From Nocardioides gilvus (GTDB taxonomy: Bacteria > Actinomycetota > Actinomycetes > Propionibacteriales > Nocardioidaceae): DNA of 64,000 bases. The stretch spans positions 124,001-188,000 of the forward strand of contig NZ_QHKY01000004.1 of the NCBI RefSeq assembly GCF_003194605.1, read 5' to 3'. The position numbers and the translations under genes were made by a program. A model generated the notes under the pieces. That model made no database searches. It was not told the DNA's origin and was given only the letters and a program-made list of their open reading frames with translations. Of this stretch, positions 33,835-44,194 are shown in pieces; within the stretch, counting starts at the first letter, position 1, and each line of letters starts with the position of its first letter.

Positions 33835-35802
33835 GTGGCCACTCCAGCGTCGTACCGTCCCGCGCCGGGGTCCATCCCGACCGAGCCGGGTGTGTATCGC
33901 TTTCGCGATGCCCAGGGCCGGGTCATCTATGTGGGCAAGGCCAAGAGCCTGCGCTCGCGGGTCTCCTCGTACTTCCAGGACATCGGCAACCTCCACCCGC
34001 GCACGGCGAGCATGGTCACCACCGGCGCCAGCATCGAGTGGACCGTGGTGCAGACGGAGGTCGAGGCGCTCCAGTTGGAGTACTCCTGGATCAAGGAGTT
34101 CGATCCGCGCTTCAACGTCAAGTACCGCGACGACAAGTCCTACCCGTGGCTGGCCGTGACCACGGGTGAGGAGTTCCCGAGGGTCATGGTCGGGCGGGGC
34201 GCCAAGAAGAAGGGCACCCGCTACTTCGGGCCGTACGGGCACGCCTGGGCGATCCGGGAGACCGTCGACCAGTTGTTGCGGGTCTTCCCGATGCGCTCGT
34301 GCTCGAAAGGAGTCTTCAACCGTTCGGCGCAGATCGGTAGGCCCTGCCTCCTCGGCTACATCGACAAGTGCGCCGCCCCGTGCGTGGGCAACATCGACGC
34401 CGCCGGCCACCGGGCGATCGTCGACGACTTCTGTGACTTCATGGCGGGCAACACGGCCGCCTTCGTCAAGCGTGTCGAGCGCGAGATGTACGCGGCCTCG
34501 GAAGCCCTCGACTTCGAGAAGGCCGCCCGATTGCGCGACGACCTCAACGCCTTGAACCGGGCCCTGGAGAAGCAGGCGGTCGTGCTCGGGGACGGCACCG
34601 ACGCCGACATCATCGCCCTCGCGGAGGACCCCCTCGAGGTGGCAGTGCAGATCTTCTACGTCCGTGGCGGACGGATCAAGGGCCAGCGCGGCTGGGTCGC
34701 CGACCGGATGGACGGGGGAGACACGGCCCATCTGGTCGAGGAGTTCCTGCTGCAGCTGTACGGCGACGACGCCGAGTCGATCCCACGCGAGATCCTCGTG
34801 CCGAAGTTGCCGACGGACGTCGCCACGATGGAGGAACTGCTCACCCATCTCCGCGGATCGAAGGTCTCCGTACGCGTGCCCCAGCGGGGCGACAAGAAGG
34901 CGCTGCAGGAGACCGTCGCCCGCAACGCTGCCCAGGCCCTGGTCCTCCACCGGACCAAGCGCGCCAGCGACCTCACCACACGCAACCTGGCGCTCGAAGA
35001 GATCCAGCAGGCGCTCGGACTGGAGGAGATCCCCCTGCGCATCGAGTGCTACGACGTCTCGAACCTCCAGGGGACCGAGGTGGTGGCCTCGATGGTGGTC
35101 TTCGAGGACGGCCTGGCCCGCAAGTCCGAGTACCGCAGGTTCGTGATCCGCGACGTCGAGGGACAGAACGACGTCGCCTCGATGCACGAGGTCATCACCC
35201 GCCGCTTCCGCCGACTGCTGGACGAGCAGGCGAAGACGGCGATGCCAGGTGACGAGGCCGGTCCGATGCTGGTGGACCCGGACACCGGTCGGCCCCGGAA
35301 GTTTGCCTACGCCCCCTCCCTGGTGGTGGTCGACGGTGGTCCTCCGCAGGTCGCGGCGACCACCCGCGCGCTCACGGAGCTGGGCATCGTCGACATCCCG
35401 GTCTGTGGCCTGGCCAAACGGCTGGAGGAGGTGTGGGTCCCCGGCGACGAGGACCCGGTCATCCTCCCGCGCAGCAGTGAGGGGCTCTACCTGCTCCAGC
35501 GCATCCGCGACGAGGCCCACCGTTTCGCCATCGGCCACCACCGCAGCCGACGGTCCAAGACGATGGTGGAGAGCGTGCTGGACGACGTGCCGGGCCTCGG
35601 CGAAATTCGACGGAAAGCACTGCTCAAGCACTTCGGTTCGCTGAAGAAGTTGCGTCTCGCCACGGTCGAGGAGATCGCCCTGGTCCCCGGGATCGGGGCC
35701 CGCACTGCGGCCACCATCAAGGAAGCCGTCGCCAAGGACTCACCCAAGGCCCAGACTGGGCCCCGGATCAACACAGCCACCGGCGAGATCGAGGAAGACT
35801 GA
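33835..35802 (+). CDS. uvrC: Excinuclease ABC subunit C
   Basis: UvrC makes the dual incisions in nucleotide excision repair. The 655-residue protein opens with a GIY-YIG domain ([26 protein letters not shown]) for the 3' incision. A UVR domain follows ([20 protein letters not shown]). The RNase H-like 5'-incision domain carries [12 protein letters not shown] and [10 protein letters not shown] with acidic residues, and a C-terminal helix-hairpin-helix pair ends the protein ([27 protein letters not shown]). The GTG start is leaderless by position. The stop shares a base with the rapZ ATG. The uvrC-rapZ-yvcK-whiA order is conserved in actinobacteria. Confidence 0.98.
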   Translation: MATPASYRPAPGSIPTEPGVYRFRDAQGRVIYVGKAKSLRSRVSSYFQDIGNLHPRTASMVTTGASIEWTVVQTEVEALQLEYSWIKEFDPRFNVKYRDDKSYPWLAVTTGEEFPRVMVGRGAKKKGTRYFGPYGHAWAIRETVDQLLRVFPMRSCSKGVFNRSAQIGRPCLLGYIDKCAAPCVGNIDAAGHRAIVDDFCDFMAGNTAAFVKRVEREMYAASEALDFEKAARLRDDLNALNRALEKQAVVLGDGTDADIIALAEDPLEVAVQIFYVRGGRIKGQRGWVADRMDGGDTAHLVEEFLLQLYGDDAESIPREILVPKLPTDVATMEELLTHLRGSKVSVRVPQRGDKKALQETVARNAAQALVLHRTKRASDLTTRNLALEEIQQALGLEEIPLRIECYDVSNLQGTEVVASMVVFEDGLARKSEYRRFVIRDVEGQNDVASMHEVITRRFRRLLDEQAKTAMPGDEAGPMLVDPDTGRPRKFAYAPSLVVVDGGPPQVAATTRALTELGIVDIPVCGLAKRLEEVWVPGDEDPVILPRSSEGLYLLQRIRDEAHRFAIGHHRSRRSKTMVESVLDDVPGLGEIRRKALLKHFGSLKKLRLATVEEIALVPGIGARTAATIKEAVAKDSPKAQTGPRINTATGEIEED

Positions 35803-36668
35803 TGCCCACACAACCAGGTGAACTGGTGATCATCACCGGCATGACAGGTGCCGGTCGCAGTACGGCCTCCAAGGAGCTCGAGGACCTCGGCTACTTCGTC
35901 GTCGACAACCTGCCCCCGACCCTGGTGCCGGACGTGGTCCGGATGGTCGACGAGGCACATGGGGTCACGCGTCCGATCGCAGTGGTGGCCGACGTGCGCT
36001 CCGGGACCTTCTTCGACTCCCTCGCTGCGCAGCGCTACGAGATGTCCACCGGACGGCCCAGCACGATCGTCTACCTGGACGCGAGCGACGACGAGCTCGT
36101 ACGTCGTCAGGAGGCCGTGCGCCGACCCCACCCGTTGCAGGGGGCCGGGAGGCTCCTCGACGGTCTCGAGCGCGAACGTGTGGTGCTCGAGCAGATCCGC
36201 GGGATCGCTGACCTGGTCATCGACACGACCGGTCTCAACGTCCACCAGCTGACCGACCGGATCGCCACCCATTTCGGGTCCCGCGAAGCGCGCAAGCTGA
36301 AGATCACCGTCATCAGCTTCGGGTTCAAGTACGGCATCCCCGTCGACGCCGACTACGTGGCGGACATGCGTTTCCTCCCGAACCCGCACTGGGTGCCCGA
36401 GCTCAAGCCGAAGACCGGCCAGGACGTGGACGTCGCGAAGTACGTGAAGTCCCAACCCGCCGCCGAGACGTTCCTCGACGGGTACCTGCCGGTCCTGCAG
36501 CTCGTGGCGGGCGGCTACCTCAACGAGGGCAAGCGCTTCATGACGGTCGCCGTCGGTTGCACGGGAGGCAAGCACCGCAGCGTGGCGATGAGCGAGGAGA
36601 TCGCGCGCCGGCTGGCGGCCACCGGCCAGGACGTACGCACGACGCACCGAGACCTTGGGCGGGAGTGA
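35802..36668 (+). CDS. rapZ: RapZ/YvcJ-family nucleotide-binding protein
   Basis: A P-loop protein of the RapZ/YvcJ family. In enterobacteria RapZ directs RNase E to a small RNA of glucosamine-6-phosphate synthesis; the actinobacterial role is less clear. The 288-residue protein has Walker A GMTGAGRS (residues 13-20), VVDNLPPTL, and the conserved C-terminal domain with FGFKYGIP, DVRFLPNP-like DMRFLPNPHW and the signature CTGGKHRSVAMSEE. Its start overlaps the uvrC stop by one base. It is located upstream of yvcK and whiA, as in most Gram-positives. Confidence 0.95.
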   Translation: MPTQPGELVIITGMTGAGRSTASKELEDLGYFVVDNLPPTLVPDVVRMVDEAHGVTRPIAVVADVRSGTFFDSLAAQRYEMSTGRPSTIVYLDASDDELVRRQEAVRRPHPLQGAGRLLDGLERERVVLEQIRGIADLVIDTTGLNVHQLTDRIATHFGSREARKLKITVISFGFKYGIPVDADYVADMRFLPNPHWVPELKPKTGQDVDVAKYVKSQPAAETFLDGYLPVLQLVAGGYLNEGKRFMTVAVGCTGGKHRSVAMSEEIARRLAATGQDVRTTHRDLGRE

Positions 36669-36669
36669 C

Positions 36670-37632
36670 GTGGGAGGCGTTCTGCCCGCCGGGTCCCCAT
36701 CGGTGGTGGCGCTGGGCGGGGGTCACGGCCTGCACGCCTCGCTGACTGCGCTGCGGACCCTGCGCGACGAGCTCAGCGTGGGTGACCTCACGGCAGTGGT
36801 CACCGTGGCCGACAACGGCGGCTCGTCGGGTCGGTTGCGCCAGGAGTTCGGCGTGCTCCCGCCGGGTGACCTGCGGATGGCACTCGCCGCGCTCTGCGGC
36901 GACGACGAGTGGGGCCAGACCTGGGCGCAACTCTTCCAGCATCGATTCGCCGGCGAAGGGCCCATGCAGGGGCACGCCATCGGCAACCTGGTCATCGTCG
37001 GTCTGTGGGAGTTGATGGGGGACCACGTCCGTGCCCTGGACTGGGCGGGCACCCTGCTGGGCGCCCGCGGCCGGGTGCTGCCGATGGCCACGTCTCCCAT
37101 CGACATCACCGCGGTCGTGCGTTCCACCCCTGACAGCGCCACGACCACGGTGCACGGGCAGGTGCAGATCGCGACGGCGCCCGGCGAGATCGTGCAGGTG
37201 GCCCTGGACCCCGCCGAACCCGAGGCCTGTCCCGAGGCCGTCCAGGCGATCCTCGACGCCGAGTGGGTGGTCCTGGGGCCCGGTTCGTGGTTCACCTCGG
37301 TGATCCCGCACCTCATGGTGCCGGGGTTGCGGATCGCCCTGGAAGAGACGAAGGCCAAGGTGCTGCTCCTGCTCAACCTGTCCGACCAGGAGGGGGAGAC
37401 GGCCGGATACGGCCCTGAGCAGCATCTCGACGCGCTCTTCGACCATGCCCCCGGTCTGCAGGTCCACGCGGTGGTGGCCGACTCCACGGCGGTCCTCGAC
37501 GTCGACCGCCTGCGTGCCGTCGTGGAAGCACGCGGCGCGTCCTTGGTCCTCGGCGACCTGGCCGTCCCGGGAGAGCCTCGTCACGACCCCGCACGGTTGG
37601 CCAGCTGCCTGAAGGCGGTCATCGAGGACTGA
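36670..37632 (+). CDS. yvcK: YvcK/CofD-like gluconeogenesis factor
   Basis: A UDP-sugar-binding protein of the YvcK/CofD-like family, needed for cell-wall homeostasis and growth on gluconeogenic carbon in other Gram-positives. The GTG one base after the rapZ stop, with GGGAG just upstream, is taken as the start (320 residues); a TTG 15 bases earlier overlapping rapZ is the alternative. Conserved segments are [38 protein letters not shown], and [18 protein letters not shown] in place of the usual GGTGL is a small variation. It is followed 62 bases later by whiA. Confidence 0.93.
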   Translation: MGGVLPAGSPSVVALGGGHGLHASLTALRTLRDELSVGDLTAVVTVADNGGSSGRLRQEFGVLPPGDLRMALAALCGDDEWGQTWAQLFQHRFAGEGPMQGHAIGNLVIVGLWELMGDHVRALDWAGTLLGARGRVLPMATSPIDITAVVRSTPDSATTTVHGQVQIATAPGEIVQVALDPAEPEACPEAVQAILDAEWVVLGPGSWFTSVIPHLMVPGLRIALEETKAKVLLLLNLSDQEGETAGYGPEQHLDALFDHAPGLQVHAVVADSTAVLDVDRLRAVVEARGASLVLGDLAVPGEPRHDPARLASCLKAVIED

Positions 37633-37694
37633 GCGAGCGCCCACCTGTGGCACTTGGGCAGCGCAGTCTTGTGAGGCGTGGCAGGATCCCCCTC

Positions 37695-38681
37695 ATGGCA
37701 ATGACGGCACAGGTGAAGGCGGAACTCGCCAACACCCAGATCACCAAGACCTGCTGCCGGAAGGCCGAAGTAGCAACCCTGCTGCGCTTCGCCGGGGGGC
37801 TCCACATCGTCTCGGGACGGATCGTGGTCGAGGCCGAGGTCGACACCGGCGCAGCGGCGCGCCGACTGCGCAAGGACATCGCCGAGGTCTACGGGCACCA
37901 GTCCGAAGTGGCGATGGTGCAGGGCAACGGCATCCGGCGGGGTACTCGCTACATCGTGCGCATCGTGCGCGACGGCGAGGCGCTGGCCCGCCAGACCGGA
38001 CTGCTCGACGGGCGCGGACGTCCCGTACGGGGCCTGCCGCCCGCGGTGGTCTCGGGTGGCGGTTGCGACGCGGTCGCCGCGTGGCGCGGTGCCTTCCTGG
38101 CGCACGGCTCCCTGACCGAGCCCGGCCGCTCCTCCTCGCTCGAGGTGACCTGTCCCGGACCCGAGGCGGCCCTGGCCCTGGTGGGCGTGGCCCGTCGGTT
38201 GGGGATCCAGGCCAAGGCTCGTGAGGTCCGTGGGGTCGACCGGGTGGTCATCCGTGACGGCGACGCGATCGGTGCGTTGCTGACGAGGCTCGGCGCGCAG
38301 GAGACCCTCCTGGCGTGGGAGGAACGTCGGATGCGCCGCGAGGTGCGTGCCTCGGCCAACCGCCTCGCCAACTTCGACGACGCCAACCTGCGCCGTTCCG
38401 CCCGGGCAGCAGTGGCTGCGGGCGCCCGGGTCGAGCGCGCCCTGGAGATCCTCGCCGAGGAGGTCCCGGACCACCTGAAGCTGGCGGGTGACCTGCGTCT
38501 GCAGCACAAGGAGGCGTCGCTGGAGGAGCTCGGGCAACTGCACGATCCGCCGCTGACCAAGGACGCGATCGCCGGCCGTATCCGTCGACTTCTCGCGATG
38601 GCTGACAAGCGCGCCGAGGAGTTGGGGATCCCCGACACCGAGGCGTCGTTGACTCCGGAGATGCTGGCCGAGGAGAGCTGA
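37695..38681 (+). CDS. whiA: DNA-binding sporulation/division regulator WhiA
   Basis: WhiA regulates septation genes together with WhiB in Streptomyces and is conserved even in non-sporulating actinobacteria. The 328-residue protein has the N-terminal LAGLIDADG-homing-endonuclease-like domain ([35 protein letters not shown]) that has lost nuclease function in the family, and the C-terminal helix-turn-helix region ([29 protein letters not shown]). [11 protein letters not shown] matches the family start. The sequence CAGGAT lies seven bases before the ATG, possibly a weak leaderless -10. The gene is placed directly upstream of gap as in other actinobacteria. Confidence 0.96.
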   Translation: MAMTAQVKAELANTQITKTCCRKAEVATLLRFAGGLHIVSGRIVVEAEVDTGAAARRLRKDIAEVYGHQSEVAMVQGNGIRRGTRYIVRIVRDGEALARQTGLLDGRGRPVRGLPPAVVSGGGCDAVAAWRGAFLAHGSLTEPGRSSSLEVTCPGPEAALALVGVARRLGIQAKAREVRGVDRVVIRDGDAIGALLTRLGAQETLLAWEERRMRREVRASANRLANFDDANLRRSARAAVAAGARVERALEILAEEVPDHLKLAGDLRLQHKEASLEELGQLHDPPLTKDAIAGRIRRLLAMADKRAEELGIPDTEASLTPEMLAEES

Positions 38682-38748
38682 GCGTTCCACACCACTGGAG
38701 CGGATCCCATTGGGCGACGGCGGATGAGCGCCGCCCGGTGGGGCGCGA

Positions 38749-39789
<1,041 letters not shown>

Positions 39790-39811
39790 GTCGCGAAGGA
39801 CAACTGAATTC

Positions 39812-41011
39812 ATGAGCAGCATCGAGTCGCTCGGCGACCTGCGCGGCAAGCGTGTCCTGGTCCGTTCGGACCTCAACGTCCCGCTGGACGGCGCCACCAT
39901 CACCGACGACGGACGGATCCGGGCCTCACTGCCCACGATCCAGAAGTTGTCCGCGGCCGGCGCGCGGGTGGTCGTGACCGCCCACCTGGGACGCCCCAAG
40001 GGTGTGCCCGAGGACCGCTACAGCCTCGCTCCGGTCGCCGAGCGCCTCGCTGACCTGCTCGGACGTCCAGTCGCCTTCGCAGGCGACACGGTGGGCCCTT
40101 CTGCCGCCCAGGTGGTCGCGGGCCTCGGAGACGGCGACGTCGCGCTCCTGGAGAACGTCCGTTTCAACGAGGGTGAGACCAGCAAGGACGACGCCGTGCG
40201 CTCAGCCTTCGCCGACCAGTTGGCCAATCTTGCGGATGCCTTCGTCTCAGACGGCTTCGGAGTGGTGCACCGCAAGCAGAGCAGCGTCTACGACGTGGCC
40301 CTGCGCCTTCCCAGTGCCATGGGAGGACTGGTGCAGACCGAGATCGACGTGCTGCGTCGCCTCACCGTCGACCCGGAGCGTCCCTACGTCGTGGTCCTCG
40401 GGGGCTCCAAGGTCTCGGACAAGCTGGGCGTCATCGACAACCTCCTCGAGAAGGCCGACAAGATCCTCATCGGCGGAGGAATGGTGTTCACCTTCCTCAA
40501 GGCCCAGGGCCATGAAGTGGGCAAGAGCCTGCTGGAGGAGGATCAGCTCGAGGTCTGCCGCACCTACCTGGCGCGCGCAGCGGAGAAGGGCGTGGAGCTG
40601 CTCCTGCCGACTGACATCGTGGTGGACACCGCGTTCCCGGCCGGTGACGTGGTGCCCCACCCCTCCGTGGTCCCTGCTTCCGCAATCCCGAGCGACGCCC
40701 TGGGTCTGGACATCGGTCCCGAATCCGGCGCCGCGTTCGCGGCAGCCCTGGACGGTGCCCGCACCGTCTTCTGGAACGGCCCCATGGGTGTCTTCGAGGT
40801 GCCCGCGTTCGCTGAGGGCACCCGCGCTGTCGCCGATGCCCTCACCCGCATCGACGGTCTCTCCGTGGTCGGCGGGGGAGACTCCGCCGCTGCTGTGCGT
40901 GCCCTCGGCTTCGACGAGTCGGCCTTCGGTCACATCTCGACCGGCGGCGGTGCCAGCCTCGAGTACCTCGAGGGCAAGGAACTCCCGGGCATCGCAGTCC
41001 TCGAACGCTGA
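39812..41011 (+). CDS. pgk: Phosphoglycerate kinase
   Basis: Transfers the acyl phosphate of 1,3-bisphosphoglycerate to ADP. The 399-residue protein shows [14 protein letters not shown], the substrate region [20 protein letters not shown], the hinge [12 protein letters not shown] and the nucleotide loop [10 protein letters not shown], with GGGDSAAAV near the end. AAGGA precedes the ATG. It lies 41 bases before tpiA in the same transcription unit. Length and motifs are ordinary. Confidence 0.98.
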   Translation: MSSIESLGDLRGKRVLVRSDLNVPLDGATITDDGRIRASLPTIQKLSAAGARVVVTAHLGRPKGVPEDRYSLAPVAERLADLLGRPVAFAGDTVGPSAAQVVAGLGDGDVALLENVRFNEGETSKDDAVRSAFADQLANLADAFVSDGFGVVHRKQSSVYDVALRLPSAMGGLVQTEIDVLRRLTVDPERPYVVVLGGSKVSDKLGVIDNLLEKADKILIGGGMVFTFLKAQGHEVGKSLLEEDQLEVCRTYLARAAEKGVELLLPTDIVVDTAFPAGDVVPHPSVVPASAIPSDALGLDIGPESGAAFAAALDGARTVFWNGPMGVFEVPAFAEGTRAVADALTRIDGLSVVGGGDSAAAVRALGFDESAFGHISTGGGASLEYLEGKELPGIAVLER

Positions 41012-41052
41012 TCATCCCTTCACCACGCTGAGACCGAGAAGAGGAATCCCTG

Positions 41053-41844
41053 ATGGGTGCCCGTACGCCGCTGATGGCCGGCAACTGGAAGATGAACCTG
41101 AACCACCAGGAGGCCGTCGTCCTGGTGCAGAAGCTTGCCTGGACGCTCGACGACAAGAAGCACGACCACGCGGCTGTCGAGGTCGTCGTCGTGCCTCCGT
41201 TCACTGATCTGCGGTCGGTGCAGACGCTGGTCGACGGCGACCGGCTGAAGATCAAGTACGGCGCCCAGGACGTCTCCGTGCACGACAACGGCGCCTACAC
41301 CGGCGAGATCTCGGCGGCCATGCTGAGCAAGCTGGGGTGCTCGTACGTGGTGGTCGGTCACTCCGAGCGCCGCGAGCACCACGCCGAGAGTGACGCGCTG
41401 GTCAACGCCAAGGCACACAAGGTCCTCGCTGCGGCGATGGTGCCGATCGTGTGCGTGGGTGAAGGTCTCGACATCCGCAAGGCCGGCGAGCAGGTGGCGT
41501 ACACCCTCGGGCAGGTCGAAGGTTCACTCGCCGGTTTCACCGCCGAGCAGGTCGCCGGCCTGGTGATCGCCTACGAGCCCGTCTGGGCCATCGGCACCGG
41601 CGAGGTGGCCACGCCTGAGGACGCCCAGGAGGTGTGTGGGGCGATCCGTGAGCGGATCCGGGAGGTGCACGGAGACGCGGCGGCCGACGGCGTACGGGTG
41701 CTGTACGGCGGTTCGGTGAAGGCCTCCAACGTCGCGGGGATCATGGAGAAGCCTGACGTCGACGGCGCCCTGGTCGGCGGAGCGAGCCTCCAGGCCGACG
41801 AATTTGGGGGAATCTGTCGGTTCCCTGACCTGCCGGCGCTCTGA
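41053..41844 (+). CDS. tpiA: Triosephosphate isomerase
   Basis: Interconverts dihydroxyacetone phosphate and glyceraldehyde-3-phosphate. The 263-residue TIM barrel has the catalytic Lys in [11 protein letters not shown], His in VVGHSERRE, Glu in [11 protein letters not shown] and the phosphate loop [15 protein letters not shown] lies just upstream of the ATG. It is followed, 30 bases later, by secG, which has its own leaderless -10, so the glycolytic unit may end here although no terminator hairpin is evident. Confidence 0.98.
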   Translation: MGARTPLMAGNWKMNLNHQEAVVLVQKLAWTLDDKKHDHAAVEVVVVPPFTDLRSVQTLVDGDRLKIKYGAQDVSVHDNGAYTGEISAAMLSKLGCSYVVVGHSERREHHAESDALVNAKAHKVLAAAMVPIVCVGEGLDIRKAGEQVAYTLGQVEGSLAGFTAEQVAGLVIAYEPVWAIGTGEVATPEDAQEVCGAIRERIREVHGDAAADGVRVLYGGSVKASNVAGIMEKPDVDGALVGGASLQADEFGGICRFPDLPAL

Positions 41845-41861
41845 TTTCGACATGACTGACG

Positions 41862-41867
41862 TAAGGT
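41862..41867 (+). promoter_or_regulatory. Leaderless -10 (TAAGGT) of secG
   Basis: TAAGGT followed by seven bases and the GTG of secG, in the 30-base tpiA-secG gap. The hexamer is the same as that of the PLD-family gene. Confidence 0.5.
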
Positions 41868-41874
41868 TCCTGCC

Positions 41875-42108
41875 GTGGTGACACTTCTTCAAGTTCTGCT
41901 CGTGACGACAAGCCTTCTGCTGATCGCTCTGGTCCTGCTCCACAAGGGGCGGGGGGGTGGTCTCTCCGACATGTTCGGAGGAGGCACCACCAGTTCGCTG
42001 GGAGGTTCGTCGGTCGCCGAGAAGAACCTGGATCGCTTCACTGTTGCAGTGGGCGTGATGTGGTTCGCCACCGTCATCGGACTCGGATTGCTGATGGCGT
42101 ACAGCTGA
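41875..42108 (+). CDS. secG: Preprotein translocase subunit SecG
   Basis: SecG assists the SecYE channel. The 77-residue protein has two membrane helices (about residues 3-22 and 54-75) separated by the typical glycine-rich loop HKGRGGGLSDMFGGG. A GTG start with no Shine-Dalgarno but a TAAGGT hexamer seven bases upstream implies a leaderless transcript. Its position after tpiA is conserved across actinobacteria. Confidence 0.95.
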   Translation: MVTLLQVLLVTTSLLLIALVLLHKGRGGGLSDMFGGGTTSSLGGSSVAEKNLDRFTVAVGVMWFATVIGLGLLMAYS

Positions 42109-42144
42109 TCTCAACTTTGCATTTCACTCTGGGGAGGGACTGAG

Positions 42145-42504
42145 ATGGCAGGTGCAGGAAATGCGATTCGGGGAAGTCGAGTCGGCGCGGGGCCAATGGG
42201 AGAGGCCGAGCGGGGTGCTGTGGCGCCACGACAGACTGTGACGTTCCACTGCTCGCAAGATCACCGATCGGAGTTCGCCTTCGCCAAGGCTGCTGTCGTG
42301 CCGGACTTCTGGGACTGCCCGAAGTGTGGCTTGCCAGCCAGCCTGGACCAGGAGAACCCGCCCCCGGCGCCGAAGAACGAGCCCTACAAGACCCACCTGG
42401 CCTACGTGAAGGAGCGTCGCTCCGATGCGGAGGCCGACGACATCCTCAAGGAGGCCGTGGCGCTGCTGCGGTCACGCCGCAAGTCGGGCGAGATCATCTT
42501 CTGA
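42145..42504 (+). CDS. rbpA: RNA polymerase-binding protein RbpA
   Basis: RbpA binds the principal sigma factor and RNA polymerase and stabilises the open promoter complex; it is specific to actinobacteria. The 119-residue protein shows the N-terminal RGSRVGAG tail, APRQTVTFHC, a Cys-containing zinc-ribbon-like core ending in FWDCPKCGLPASL, and the C-terminal sigma-interacting domain with RRSDAEADDILKEAVALLRSRR. GGGAGGGA precedes the ATG. It ends 14 bases from the convergent pgl gene. Confidence 0.95.
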   Translation: MAGAGNAIRGSRVGAGPMGEAERGAVAPRQTVTFHCSQDHRSEFAFAKAAVVPDFWDCPKCGLPASLDQENPPPAPKNEPYKTHLAYVKERRSDAEADDILKEAVALLRSRRKSGEIIF

Positions 42505-42518
42505 CCCAGCCCGGCATG

Positions 42519-43268
42519 TCATGGAGCCGCTGTCTCCTTCGGTGAGGTGGCGGCTCTGTCCATGTACCACTTCACCTGTGCGCCCCCGTGCAGCAACGCG
42601 CGCAACGGCGCCTCGCTGACCGGACCGGGCGTACGGCTCCGTACCACCGCTTCGGCCTTCTCCGCTCCAGTCGCCATGAGCCACAGTTCGGACGTGCGGG
42701 CGAGGGCAGCAAGGCTCAGACTGACGCGTTGCGGGGGCGGCTTCGGTGAGTCCGTCACTGCCACGGTCCACTCGCTCTCGTCTGCGTCGAGGGCGTCGTG
42801 GCCGGGGAAGAGCGATGCAATGTGTCCGTCCGGTCCGAGGCTCAGCATCACCAGGTCGAACGTCCGGGGCGCCTGAGCCTCCAGCTCCTCGGCGTACTGC
42901 CGCGCGGCGGTGGCGGCGTCGGGCGCCGTGTCGGAGGCAGGCGCGCGGTGCACGAATCGCGGAGTGACCCCGAGTCGGCCCAGCAGGGCGGCCTGGGCCT
43001 GGACGGCGTTGCGCTCCGTGTCGTCGGCAGGGACGAAGCGTTCATCGCCCCACCAGAAGTGCACCCGGCCCCAGTCGACACCCGTGTCGGGGGCGAGCTC
43101 AGCGATCCGGGCGTGGACGAGGCCCGCCATGGAGCCCCCGGTCAGGACGACGTGAGGATCGCGCCCCTCGGCCTGGACCCGGACGAGCAGGTCGAGGAAC
43201 GCCTGCGCGACCGCGTCGGCCAGCGCGGTGCTGTCGTCGTGGACGTGGTCAACGTGCGTCGCGTTCAT
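42519..43268 (-). CDS. pgl: 6-Phosphogluconolactonase
   Basis: Hydrolyses 6-phosphogluconolactone in the oxidative pentose-phosphate pathway. The 249-residue protein has the NagB/Pgl fold: VVLTGGSMAGLVHARI, VHFWWGDERFVPADDTERN and the active-site LVMLSLGPDGHIASLFPGH with the catalytic His. AAGGAG lies upstream of the ATG on the minus strand. It is the last gene of the tkt-tal-pgi-zwf-opcA-pgl operon, 14 bases after opcA. Confidence 0.95.
   Translation of the reverse strand: MNATHVDHVHDDSTALADAVAQAFLDLLVRVQAEGRDPHVVLTGGSMAGLVHARIAELAPDTGVDWGRVHFWWGDERFVPADDTERNAVQAQAALLGRLGVTPRFVHRAPASDTAPDAATAARQYAEELEAQAPRTFDLVMLSLGPDGHIASLFPGHDALDADESEWTVAVTDSPKPPPQRVSLSLAALARTSELWLMATGAEKAEAVVRSRTPGPVSEAPLRALLHGGAQVKWYMDRAATSPKETAAP
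42524..42556. terminator. Hairpin downstream of rbpA, inside the pgl 3' end
   Basis: GAGCCGC pairs with GCGGCTC, with an inner CTC/GAG pairing across a symmetric 3x3 internal loop. It begins 20 bases after the rbpA stop but lies within the last codons of the convergent pgl gene. It could terminate rbpA and simultaneously sit at the end of the pgl message. Confidence 0.5.
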
Positions 43269-43282
43269 GGTTCGGCGCTCCT

Positions 43283-44194
43283 TCAGTCCTGGCCTGCCAA
43301 GGTCAACAGCGTGGCCGCAGCTTCGGCGTAGGGCTCGTCCTCGTCGAGGTGGCGCAGTTCTTCGGCGAGCAACTCCGCCACCGGGCGCCGGGGCAGGGCG
43401 ACGTGACGATCGGGTGCCCCGGTGACCGAGAGCACCGCGGTCTTGCCGTCGGCGCGGGCGAGGGAGATCGTCTCGTGCTTGCCCTCCAGGGTGACCTCGG
43501 TGATGCCCGGGCCGTCGGAGGTGCTGCGCTCCACCTCCACCCCCAGACGGTCGGTGAGCCAGGCGACCATGAGATCGGCTGAAGGGCTGACACGTTCGCC
43601 CACGACGTGTGCCCGCGTGACACGGAAGGGACGTTGGTCCACGGCCGCGGCGAGCATCGCGCGCCACGGGGTCAACCGCGTCCAGGCCAGGTCCGTGTTG
43701 CCCGGGGCGTACGCACTGCACTGGTGCCGCAGCGCCACCGTCCTGCCCTTGGTCACGGCTGCCGAGTCGGTGATGCGCCTCTGGGCGAGCGAGCCCAACG
43801 GGTCGGCCGCGGGCTCCTGCGGGGGGTCGACCGGCCACCACACGGCCACGGGGGAGTCGGGGAGCAGGAGTGGGAGCACGACCGAGGAGGCATGGCGCAC
43901 CACCTCACCCTTGAGGCGGATCAGTGCGGTCTCGCCGCTGCGACCGTCGCCGATGCCCACCTGGGCACTGATCTGACCATGGCCGCGGCCGTCGCCCAGG
44001 ATCACTCCCAGCACTCGGGCTGGGTGCTCCTGGGAGGCCAGACGGGCAGAGTCGAAGGCGACCAGCGCGTGGTCCTCGGGCACGACGATGATCAGTGTCA
44101 TCACCATCCCCATCGCCGGGCTGCCGGAGCCACGGCGGGCGCGGACGAATTCGGCCGCGATCTGGGAGGCGTTGGTGTCGTGCAGTTCGATCAT
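43283..44194 (-). CDS. opcA: Glucose-6-phosphate dehydrogenase assembly protein OpcA
   Basis: OpcA binds and activates glucose-6-phosphate dehydrogenase in cyanobacteria and actinobacteria. The 303-residue protein is typical of the actinobacterial form, with NTNA-like NTDLAWTRLTPWRAMLAAAVDQRP, LPDSPVAVWWPVDPP, and a C-terminal DRHVALPRRPVAELLAEELRHLDEDEPYAEA. The ATG overlaps the zwf stop by 4 bases, consistent with co-translation of OpcA and its target enzyme. It has no recognised catalytic residues. Confidence 0.95.
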   Translation of the reverse strand: MIELHDTNASQIAAEFVRARRGSGSPAMGMVMTLIIVVPEDHALVAFDSARLASQEHPARVLGVILGDGRGHGQISAQVGIGDGRSGETALIRLKGEVVRHASSVVLPLLLPDSPVAVWWPVDPPQEPAADPLGSLAQRRITDSAAVTKGRTVALRHQCSAYAPGNTDLAWTRLTPWRAMLAAAVDQRPFRVTRAHVVGERVSPSADLMVAWLTDRLGVEVERSTSDGPGITEVTLEGKHETISLARADGKTAVLSVTGAPDRHVALPRRPVAELLAEELRHLDEDEPYAEAAATLLTLAGQD

